Shown one piece after another: positions 10,711 through 23,400 of a stretch of 64,000 bases of DNA (positions are counted from its first letter, which is position 1; each line of letters opens with the position of its first letter). Source of the stretch: Brachyhypopomus gauderio (lineage: Eukaryota > Chordata > Actinopteri > Gymnotiformes > Hypopomidae); assembly GCF_052324685.1 (NCBI RefSeq), contig NC_135212.1, positions 1,661,501-1,725,500 of the forward strand, written 5' to 3'. Made by a program: the position numbers and the translations under genes. The notes beneath the pieces were generated by a model. The model was given only the letters and a program-made list of their open reading frames with translations, had not been told where the DNA came from and did not search any database.

Positions 10711-13700
10711 TTATGAAAAGCAAGGGTTTCCAAATCCAACTTGAGTCTGCAGCTCTGTGATCTCATGCAGAAGTGCCTCTTCTGACAAGTTGAACTGTGG
10801 AATTCAGAAAATATCACATCCATAAGTTTCATTGTTTATTTACCCTGCTAAGTCTTTCTGTATGCATTTGTTTCATAAATGTTTAGATTTCCTGTTAATA
10901 AGTAATCACATTCAAAGAGGACAAGTTACCTTTAAGGCAAACTTATATGACTGCTCAGCCTCCAGTTTTCTTCCAGTCTGAAACGGCAATTCAAACCTAT
11001 GTTATGTAAACAACTTCATTTGATATAACATGTATATATGTAATTACAGATTAACCTCCCTCTGTCATTCACCTTTAAACAAATCAACGACAGGTAGCCC
11101 CAGACCTCTGGGTTCCTATTTTCAAGAGTGTTGGCTTCTGTCAGGGCGTCTTCTGCCTCTCTCAGCTCCCCAAGCTAATTCCACACACACAAACACACAG
11201 TGTAGTTAGCCAAAGCAAGAAGATGTAATCCACATTAACATATACAGCCAGTGGACTGTTTCTGGATGTTTCAGTGGACACAGAGTCACTTGGTGACTGT
11301 TAGAAGATACAGAGGTGCTCATAGCTGCCTCTTAGTATGCTACAGATATCAGTGCCCACTTCTGTGACATCGCTGTCCTTTCTATTGTGGATGTGAAAGC
11401 AATGAAGACCCTACCCTGTAGCAGGCCACACCCAGGCCCAGCCAAGTCCGACAGGACGGGGAGCTACTGCAGGCGCGGAGGTATATGGTCTTGGCTTTTT
11501 CATACTGTGAAGAATTTTGAACACATCAAATGTGTAATAAAAGCTTCCAATTGGATTATGTGGTAAGAAACATGGTCTAAACAGGGCCATCATCTCACCT
11601 CTCCACTCTGTAAGTAGATGGTGCCCAGACGGAGGTAGATGGGATGTGTATCAGAGGCATCGGTCACAAAGTCCAGCGTTCTCTCATAGCACTTCTGAGC
11701 TTGACCATAGTCCTTCATCAAGTAGTTCAAATGACCAAACATTGCCCATATATCTGGATTCTAGGAACAACCCAAACAGAAACATGTACTCAATGGTATA
11801 CTTTCCTCAAGGACTAAGAGCACCTAATGTAACTTCACACATACTATGTTTACATCAGCAGCACAGAAATGAAATGCAGTGTGTTGCTTGTATGTTAGGT
11901 TTCATGTAGGTGACATTTCTAGTCATTTGTGTGATGCTGCTGCATGGTGGTCAGCCTTTCTCAAAAGATGAACAAAGAAATTCAAAAACAAACATTTTTC
12001 CATAAAAATCCACACAATTTCAACCAAAAGGGTATAGCAATGCCATATTTAAAAGATGCAAAGCTAGTAAACACCTTGAAGAAGCAGGTGGCGCTAGTGA
12101 GTAGATTTAGCTTTGGTCATGCCACTGAGGTACGGTATGCGCACTGTGAGTCCCAAATTTCAGTACAGTTTTTTTACTCAATAGCTCCTTGTCCTCAATA
12201 GACAAAAGTTGTGTGGGGTTGCTTTAATAGCCTACTCTGGCGTCAAAATAGGTCCTAAAGTTTTGAGAATCAAAAAACAGAATCCCTAACCAATAAATGA
12301 CGTTTTGTAATTGAGAAAACTGTTGTTAATATTGAGAGTTAAAAAAGCAGGTTTGTAAACAGAATATTTATGTTTTTAATTGTCTATTTTGAGCTTAATA
12401 TTCTTGAAGAATCCATTTTTGTTGCGCCTTTTCTCGCTCGCGCTTCACTCAGTCTCGCTCTCACTCAGGGTGTGTAGAATAGGATGGGTGGGCGGGGCTT
12501 AACTCCATCAGCCAATGACTGTGTAAATCCCGCCCACCCATCAAATCAGGTCCAAAAGTCAAAAGTGAGAAACTTCTGGAGGCGAGAGTGAGACTGAGAG
12601 AAGCGCGAGCGAGAAAAGGCGCTACGAAAACCGAAACAGATTCTTCAAGAATATTAAACTCAAAATAGACAATTAAAAACATAAATATTAACGACAGTTT
12701 TCTCAATTACAAAACGTCATTTATTAGTTATGGATTCTGTTTTTTGATTCTCAAAACTTTAGGACCTATTTTGAGACCATAGCCTACTGCCAGTTGTTCA
12801 GGAGAGCGAGTGTTTACCTGGATGTTGTCAACGAGCGCCCCCTGCAGGCTCGCCTCAGCACTGCTGTACTCTCCTCGGAGCAGCTGCACGTGCGCAAGGG
12901 CCAGATGATACGAGCTGCTCGGCCCCCCGTCTGGACACAGCAGCTCCTGAGCCAAAGCCCTCTGGGCCATCTTGAGCACACACACAAAGTCGGAGTACTT
13001 TATACACTTGATAATAATGTGGAATAGTGTGCTGTGTAGCTTGTGTGCTTACCTGTAATGCATTATTTTTCAGTAAAAACTTCACTGACTCCATATAGAT
13101 TGTGGTGTTGAGTCTGTTGGTCGACTGACGTAGCGCAGCAGGTTCATCACCTGCGTTCGCTTTGTCGCCCTCTTCTGGTTGAATCTCGCAACTACTTTGG
13201 CACCTGGTCTTGTCATCCCCTTCCACTGCTGCAGCATCAAAACAGTTAGCTAAACTGTTAGACATCCATTTAGACATGTAACTGGACAAGGACACATTGA
13301 TTTTGTTTGACTTTGAACTTCATGGTGCAGGATTTGAAATGAAACAGTAACCTCCGTCATCGTTTCATTTACAGCCTATTTCCAATAATATAGAGTCCCC
13401 TGAATAAAAGAGCCCATACAGACACAGATTGTACCTACAAGCCGGGAAGGCTAACAGTGAGAAGCTCACCCGGTTTGTCCTCCTGGTTAGTCGGAGACTC
13501 TGTAGTGTCCACTCCCTCCTCCCTTTCACCCTGTGTGGGCGAGTGAGTATCGTCCGCTCTATCTGGTCCACACACAGGGCTTTTCTGCAGGGGGGCTCGC
13601 AGCTGTTTGGTGGCTTCTAGAAAGGCCATTTCTGCTTGGATGAAGTTCTCTCCGGCCAGGTAAAACAACCCTGTACAGAAACATAAGATGTATTTGATGA

Positions 13701-14826
13701 TTGATGATTGGTCAGCCTTTGTTTTAAAAGACGAATCACAGAATTTCATTTTAAAGTGGATTCCTCTCATGCTGATTTTACCAAGCAAGGTCCATGTGAC
13801 CACGCTGCTGGGGTCGATACGTGTGGCCCCCTCCAGAAAGATCCCAGCTTCCTCATGCTGCTCCTTCATCTCGGACAGAATCCCACACATTAGCAAACTG
13901 CAAAGCCAGGGTGACAAAATTAGCACCGATGAAGACCTCTACTATACCTGCTGAAAATTCTACATAGTCCAGGGTTAGATGTAATCCATGTGCATGAAGG
14001 CCGGTTAATACACAGGGTATTATTGCTAGCCCCTACCTGGGTACGTGTGATTGGTCGATGGACACAGCCATACGAAAACACTCCTCGGCCTTCGAGTAGT
14101 CAGTCGTGAGCATGTGGAACACACCGTAATCGAACCAGGGGGACGGACTGCTGTGATCCCGCGCTAGGCACTGCAAAGAGTCAGACAGAGGCACGTTGGG
14201 CTTTAGTTCATCGTGCAAAAGCTCTCATTAAGAAGCAAGAAGTTGGAGATGTACCTCCTTGTAATAGTGTGCTGCTAGCTGGTAGTCTCCGTCTAGCTCG
14301 GCCTCTCGGGCAAAATGTCCGAGCTGAGAACAGTCTAACAGCAGCTGAGGTTGGACCTCCTGGACGTCTCCCGTCAGAGTCTGCCAGAGGGTCAGAGTGA
14401 AGAGCTTAACCTCGTTGGATGAAAGAAATACATTCTTCAAAGAGGACAGGCATAGCTGGAACTGAACACCATGTCTCATTTATGTAAAGTTTTGTTAGTG
14501 AAGGTATCTTTGGGTGAAGTGTCCTTCTGAGGGAAAGAAAGGACCTCTGTACTGAAAAGAGCAGTGAAGAGGTTAGTTGTGCGGGACGTTACAGGCGGGA
14601 CGTTATAGGTGGTACGCTACAGGCGGGACATTACAGGCAGGATGTTACAGGCGGGAGCAGGCCCGGTTGCCTGGTCAGAACCTTGTTAAGCGCCACGTGC
14701 ATCTCATCCACCAGGAAGACGTAGAGTTGACTGAGAAATGCCCGCAGTTGCTCTGGCTGAGAGAACGCCTCGGTCCGCAACATCTTCTCACGCACTATCC
14801 GCACCACTGAATACTGAGCAGGTCGG

Positions 14827-14906
<80 letters not shown>

Positions 14907-15740
14907 AAACCTGTTAAAACCACTGCAGAAAACCTATAATTCCACGCTATGTATTTTGAGCAGTATTTCCCTGATAAGTACTGACTATATTATTAGCCAT
15001 GTTAATTAGCATGTTTATCCAACTGTTATTTATGTATATGTTGTAAACTGTAAATAACTGTTGTCTTCTTGCTCTGTGTCTTGTGTATTTGTCCCACAGC
15101 TGTAATGTACGTGCACTCCTGCTCTGCCAGGATTATATTCTCTTTAGCAGCTTTAGTCATAGCAAAGCAAATCCCCAACAAGGACCAGTGAATTAAGTTA
15201 TTCTTATTCTGATATTGCCTACACAGTAAAGCATTGCCTTCTAAATTGTCAATAACCATCTGTGTTCTTTCTACGTTCTCCTCACCAGAGACTTGATGAA
15301 GGACTGTAGTGCTATGAGAGACTATAGTCCTTCATCAAGTAGTTGAGGAGACCATACGTTGCCCATACTGCTCACCTTCATCTAGTAGTTGAGGAGACCA
15401 TACGTTGCCCATACTGCTCACCTTCATCTGTTCCTTGAAGGCCAAGTACTTCCCTGAGCAGTTAAGCTCTCCGAACAGCTGGCTCTTACGCTGCTCTTGG
15501 GTGCTGGGATCCAGAGGTTCTGATCCAGGGATGAATGCAGCCCCAAACATCTGCTGGTACTGCTCCACTACCTGGGCTGCCACGCTCTCTATTTGGGCCT
15601 GGTACTCCTCCATGGCCTGCACAGTGGTTGTTTCAGCACCACTTACATATTCCAATGTTTATATCTCTGGTCAACAGGGGGACCATCAATTTACCAAAAT
15701 AGATTAAAATCTAATCAAAATAATTTATATATTTTGTGTG

Positions 15741-15817
<77 letters not shown>

Positions 15818-16498
15818 CCTACTCTTTCTGCTCCGGCTGGTCGTCGGGGGAGTGGGGGTCTGGGAGGAATCAACTCCATCACTCTGTAGCATAAACATTC
15901 ATAAAAAATGCACTCAGATGTTGATTAAAATAATAAAATGTTAATGAGGTAAGATGGAATCTTATAAACATTTATGCGATTTCATCATACCGCCTTGCCA
16001 ACTCCTCTGATGGCCTCTTTGGAATCAGCGGTTTCTCCAAGCTAATTTCAATAATGATGTATGATCTTGAATCTGCATACATCTGGCGTAATGACATGGT
16101 GAGACACGGTGAGAAAAAGTAAAAAAGCAAAGTAAAGGTCAAAGAGATTTGAAGATTTGGAGTGGGTTGTCTCAAACTAACTGACCTGTCCTTCTGTGTT
16201 TATTTGTAGTTCAACGTCGATCAGACTCTCAGCTTGGCCAGACTTTCCCTGGGGACCTGTCTGTAAAGACAGGATGTCAGTTACTCCCTCCTAAAGTCTC
16301 TCTGATATTCACTGCATTGTCCAGACTGTGGTAACCAGGTGGCCAAAATGATCAGGTCTTATTTGTAGTTGTACATGAATGTTATACAAGGTGCCCAAGA
16401 AATACATTTGCTTGCTCACAAGGTTCGTAAATGAATTATTGCAAAACATCATGAAAGAGAGGAAGAGAGAGTGGTTGAGCAGGTGTGTATATGTTAGA

Positions 16499-16549
<51 letters not shown>

Positions 16550-16552
16550 AAT

Positions 16553-16591
<39 letters not shown>

Positions 16592-16690
16592 TGTGTGTGT
16601 GTGTGTGAGTGTGTGTGTGTGAGAATGAGTGTGTGTGTGTGTGTGTGTGTGAGTGTGTGTGTGAGTGTGTGTGTGAGAATGAGTGTGTGT

Positions 16691-16751
<61 letters not shown>

Positions 16752-16788
16752 TGTGTGTGTGAGTGTGTGTGTGAGAATGAGTGTGTGT

Positions 16789-16855
<67 letters not shown>

Positions 16856-16858
16856 AAT

Positions 16859-16950
<92 letters not shown>

Positions 16951-17060
16951 GGCAGGCAGCTGCAGTGTCAGATGCTCTGTTGGTGAAGTGGCTCTGTGCT
17001 CCTTCTGCCACTGAGCTGTGTTTGTGTGCATGCATGTGTATGTGTGTGTGCGTGAATGCA

Positions 17061-17097
<37 letters not shown>

Positions 17098-20000
17098 TAC
17101 TGGTGGTGGAGTGATGGGGAGTAGTGCTGATTAGCTAATGTGATGATGATGATGATGATGATTCACCCCTCCGTAATGAGGACACCAATCTGCCGGTCCT
17201 ATGGCTAATTGCTTTGGGAAGCTTTGCTCCTGCTGTGCATGCGGATCCAATCACGGAACAGCGGACGCTAAACGGAGTGTCACATGGGAGCGTGTAATTG
17301 GGCATTTGCATCTCCAACCAGCTTAATGAAGGGATGCGTTTACAGATTATATTGTTCTATGTACTTAGCCAGCAACACGTGATTTCACCGATCACATTTT
17401 TCAAAGCCGCTTACATCAGCACTGACATTCCACTCCAACTTTCACTAAAACTGGTCACAAAGTGTTTACGAACCCTTTTGGGACATATGAAGGCTGTTAC
17501 GGGTAGTTTACTTTGAGGGCACAAAAAAGTCTGTTAGGTTGCTAGGAAAACGGAATAGCCAGCTAGCTCATGATTGATGATGTAGTGTTTTTGGCCTATG
17601 TAGTATTGTATGTGGTATTTAGGTGATAGTAGTGGGTTGCCTAAACATGTGGGTTGCTAAGGGAGAGAATGGGGCATGGTGACTGTGGAATGTCATTTTT
17701 TAGCTTGTGCATTGATTACCGTGAACGGACAACTGTGCTAGATGGCTATAGGGTTACATGGATAGGGTGTCTATATAAGAAGTATGCTTGGAACTGTTAG
17801 AGATAGGAAGATTCATATTGGCCCGAGACCTCTCTCAAGCAAGATGCTGTTCTTTTTGTAATAAACTTATTATTGACAACTAAGGCAGTGTCAGCAGAGA
17901 CTTCCTCATTCATCATCACAGCATTGCTACAGAAGAAAATACACCTCAATGACAAACTTGATTGCCTTTGAAATCTACAAAGGCCATACAGCGAGACCCT
18001 TTCAAGTGCTTGTTTTACTCACGTGAACTGGGATCGTCTATACAACCTGAACAGGATGCGATAATGAATGTCATGTTAAAACGATACCTTTTTTGGTGAA
18101 TCTTTGTTGTCTTTGCCCCCTCTGTGGGTGTCGAAGACCTTGCTGGGCGTCACATTGCAAGAGCCGACAGACGAGGGGGGGCGGGGCCGGGCCTGGGCCA
18201 CTGGAGACTTGATGCTGTCTCGCAGGACGCTCCTGGTTCTCTTGGTCTTCGGCGGTTATGGGAAGTACCGTAAACAACGTGAGCCAGAGTGAGACTACCG
18301 CTCTCAGACACAATGGGAGAGTGGTGGAGAGGACTTGCATGAATTTGTACAATGTGCAAAAAGTACGCCAAAGAACGCACAAATAACTGATCGAGCAAAG
18401 AACAATAGGGAAAGAAGTTTTTCGTCAGCTGATGGTTTCAAAAGCAAAGTGTCAAAGGAAATCTGATGGCCCCCTCATATGTAGTTTGATGAGATGCACA
18501 TCAAGTCATTTATGAAATAAATGCTGTAACAAATTGTGTTAAGGTGCAAAGTTAAGATAAGGTTACTTTTGGGCTCTGGGAGCTTTTATTTGACATGTTT
18601 GGGTTGGACAGGTGAGCAGGAAGTGACCTCGTTGGTTGCTTAAGTGCTTAAGTGGGAGCTATTGTGAGACAAAGAATATGATCAGACCAGATTATTATTT
18701 TGTACTCTGCTTTGAGGTGAACAAGGTAAAACTATTTTGCTGCACTGTCATGAGTTCTATCAGCCACACCTTAACCTTATAGTGAGAGGTCAGTAGTTAT
18801 TTGGGTTTTAACTGTTTGGTCTGGCTATAAGGTATAGAGCATGTAGTATTTTAATTTGTTTAAAAATTTGTTAATGAGTTAATGATCTTGTGTCACGGTG
18901 AGGCGGCCCCCTACCGGCCACCTCCGTCCACAGCGGCTGTTGTTGTTGTTGTTTGGTGACGTCATGTGCGTCCCTCAGGTGGGCGGAGCCCGTGATCCGT
19001 CTCACCTGAGGGTCGTTTTTGCCTATATATGTCTTGTCTTTGTACCAGTTGACCGCTGGTCATTATATCCTTAATTTGGATCTATTGCACGGGTTTTAGG
19101 TTTGCACACTTTCTATTAAACCACCCTTTTTCCCTGAGACTTGGCGTGATCGCTTCCTTTTGGTTCGCACACCCTGCCCGTCACATCTTGATATTGAAAA
19201 ATGGTTAAATCTGGATATTTTTAAAAGACTGAAGGTCGTATGCGCTTGTGTAATTAATGAAAGTATGTTGTAAATAAGTGTCTTTTCTTTTTCTCTTTTG
19301 CTTTGCTTAGTTCTTATGGTGTGTTTTGTGTGAAACAGGAATAAAGGATTGGTTGAGAGCCAATCCATTATTCAGCAGGGACGCTACATTGCGTGTAATG
19401 GCAGAGACAGCTCACCTTCATGAAGAGGTCTGAGTCATAGAATGGGTGTAGTTGGTATGCCCCATGGATGTGTTTGGCTCCAGGGTACAACAGTGGGGCC
19501 AAGTCCACATAGGCCACCCCATGAAAGGGAATTTGAATCTCATCCTCCGCTTGCTGTGCACGATAAATTCAAAATAAGGCTCACACATAATGAGTTTCAA
19601 ATGCTATTAGAGCTTCAGCCCCCACTTGTCTATGCACCACTGTTCACTAGAAAAGGCATAGAAACATATTATTGTAGGCTAGCACTTTCATTGGGTGAAT
19701 GTCCTGATTGGTTGATGAATGTCCTAAGCCTTGCGTCACTGTTCTCTGCCGGCCTGGGTGACAATGATACGACAACAATGGATGCAAAACAAGAGACGGG
19801 TACAGTAGTTCTCCCACGTTTGACACAGCGGCTACGCTTCTTACGGCTTTGCTTGCTTTGCCTGCGACTGGTCTGGCACCTCCGGCCTGAGGAGCCTTCA
19901 TGACCTCCACCGGCCACAGTCTGCACTCCGTGATCCTGCGGATCAGGCTGAGAGGCGGGACCAGAAGGTGTTGTCATTAGTGGAACAATTTTTAAAATGC

Positions 20001-20354
20001 CATAGTACTAGAAAGAAAAAGCAGAAGGTTCTATTGATGTGTCTGATTGGTTCTTTAGCAGGGACTTTTCAGCTCACTTTCCTGAAATGCTAATCCCAGA
20101 GGTTAGTTCCAACTTTAATTCACCCGATCCTGGTAATCAAGAACTTTAGAAGCCATACTTTCTAGATACAAGACACACTACATGTACTAAAGCAAGGTGT
20201 AAATATGGGGATCTATTATGTGGAAAGCCCTGGTGTATAATATAAAGGACAATCACCATGCAGCTCCTGCTGCATCCATAAAGAGACGGCGCTCTGTGTC
20301 CCAGCTCACTCTCTTCTTGTTACACTCAGCTTCGGCTCGAAACTCCCTGTCCTG

Positions 20355-20430
<76 letters not shown>

Positions 20431-23400
20431 CTCAACCAGCCTGCAAACACTGCCATATTGTACACTAGAAAGTGTGTGTCACTCTAAATGCTTCACCATA
20501 CCTCTTCAGTGTTAAGGTCTCCATCCTCCAAATCCGAAGGCTCTGTTTCAATGTAGACCCCCGGGATAAAGTGGGCATCTGGGGCCAGCAGTGGGCCAAG
20601 GGGCCACTTTTTGGGTCGAGGTACCGGCTCTCTTCCACCACTCATTTTTAATTCACCATTGGAGAACAACAGTATCTGTTCTCTCTGAAAGTGAAAATTG
20701 CATTTTGGGGGTAATCCTGACAAACAGCCAAACTATGTTAATGCTGATAAATAAACTTAAATAGGCATAGAAGAAGGGACGGCCAGTTAAAGGGTTTTTT
20801 TAGGTATCTTTTTAGAAACAAAAAAATATTGGACTACATTGATGATTTTATAGTGATTCTGAATATGAAAGCACCAAAATTCCTGAAACTTTATTTATGT
20901 ATTCATTATTATTTATAGGATTTATTCATTATATGTAAATGTGCTATAATACGAGACGGCTCTTTCCTACCTCTGCTGTGAAGGGGACTTGAAGAGCTGC
21001 TACATAACAGGAAGGAGGCCCAGGGCTCCAGACCTCCGGCACAGAAAAGGCTGTCTCCACGGTGACCGTGAACAGATTGGACTCTGAAAGCTGGGTGTCT
21101 GAGAGCAAAGGCTCTGAAACACTGACAGTCACCTCCAGCGTTGGCTGTGGGAAGAGCATGCTAGTCTGATGTTAATGAATATTGGTGGAGTGAGATCTAG
21201 TGCAGCAATCTGGGAACGTCTTTCCACCATTAATATTTCTATAATGAGCCCATCATTGATCCAGGATATTACCTTAATTCCTCTGTCCCGTGAGTCAGAC
21301 TCAGTGGGTAATCCAGATGCAGGATGAAGTACCACAGTGGATGAGAAACTGCACTTCCCTAAGTTCATATACACCACAATCTCTTCTAAATGCACAGTCT
21401 AACAAAATTATATTAAATTATTCACCCTAAACAGGGATAAACTGTGAATGGTAATTAGTGGGTACCAATGAGCATGATGTATTTATTGTCCAGTCTATTG
21501 TTTGCATCCAGGATTAGTACTTTGTATCTGATTACAGGTACTACATAATGACGATAAAAGCTTTTGATTCTGATCTCTGACTGCTGAATACTAAATGACT
21601 AGCTTTCACTTCACATTGCAAAGTCTTTGGTGAAGAGTTCCTTTATTTATTCTTTAAGAGTATATTATTTAGCTTAATGTGAATGAGTGCGACGGTCTCA
21701 CCATGCAGCAGGGGGAGCAGGTCTATGACAGCCTGGCCCAAAACACAAGTCTTCTCCTCTTTTTGCTTCTTCTCCTTTTGTAAACTTTCAATTACTGTTA
21801 CTGGTGAGTCCCAAATACAAATATGTTTCTGTTAGCTCTGCCCCCAATTCACACTTCTCAAATAGAGATAATTAAAATTGTAAAATTATGAACAAAAACT
21901 TTCAACATTATTTCATGCTGCTCTTGTTTCATTTAAATATATATATTTGGGTCATCAAGATGCCATACTGCATGTTCTACAGCGGCCAATATACTGTTGA
22001 CTAGATTAAAAAGCGTGAAGGAACAAACGGATGTTTACGTGATTTATTGAATGTATTGAATATGTATTTATTGAATGTACTGATTGAAAACCCAACTCAC
22101 ACACGACAGGTGTGTGCGCCAGGTCGTCCAGGGTGTGGCCTGGTTCCGAGCACTCCAGGATGCAGGTGAAGTTGTAATTCACGCCCTCACCCACGGCGCC
22201 TTCAGACCTTGCTGACTCTCCCAGTACTGTCCCGTTAAACTCAGCACGGACAAAGTTTTTATTTCCTCTGTGAAACTGGAGTAATGTAGATTAACGTTAT
22301 GAACTACAGTAACGTAGGTTAACGTTATAAACTACAGTAATGTAGGTTAACGTTATGAACTACAGTAATGTAGGTTAACGTTATAAACTACAGTAACGTA
22401 GGTTAAGGTTATGAACATGTATTATATCGCTATAGTTATGAAACTACAGTAATGTAGGTTAACGTTATAAACTACAGTAATGTAGGTGAACGTTATAAAC
22501 TACAGTAATGTAGGTTAGCGTTATAAACTACAGTGATGTAGGTTAACGTTATAAACATGTGTATATATCGCTGCAGTTATAAACTACAGTAATGCAGGTT
22601 AACGTTGTAAACTACAGTAATGTAGGTCAACGTAAACTACAGTAATGTAGGTGAACGTTATAAACTACAGTAATGTCGGTTAGCGTTATAAACTACAGTA
22701 ATGTAGGTTAACGTTATAAACATGTGTATATATCGCTGTAGATATAAACTACAGTAATGTAGGTTAACGTTGTAAACTACAGTAATGTAGGTTAACATTA
22801 TAAACATGTATATATCGCTATAGTTATGAAACTACAGTAATGTAGGTGAACGTTGTAAACTACAGTAATGTAGGTTAACATTATAAACTACAGTAATGTA
22901 AGTTAACGTTATAAACATGTATATATCGCTATAGTTATAAACTACAGTAATGTAGGTTAACGTTGTAAACTACAGTAATGTAGGTTAACGTTATAAACAT
23001 GTATATATTGCTATAGTTATGAAACTACAGTAATGTAGGTGAATGTTGTAAACTACAGTAATGTAGGTTAACATTATAAACTACAGTAATGTAAGTTAAC
23101 GTTATAAACTACAGTAATGTAAGTTAACGTTATAAACATGTATATATCGCTATAGTTAAAAACTACAGTAATGTAGGTGAACGTTATAAACTACAGTAAT
23201 GTAGGTTAATGTTATAAACATGTATATATCGCTATAGTTATGAACTACAGTAATGTAAGTTAATGTTATAAACATGTATATATCGCTGTAGTTATGAATT
23301 ACAGTAATGTAAGTTAACGTTATAAACATGTATATATCGCTGTAGTTATGAAACTACAGTAATGTAGGTTTACGTTATAAACTACAGTAATGTAAGTTAA

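Noticed and set aside
16379-17114. Cys/Val-rich and His/Thr-rich open frames on both strands
   Set aside because: Produced by the (GT)n/(CA)n array; the same applies to the frames at 9499, 14631, 15593, 20218, 33807-34322, 39283, 45050 and 50223.
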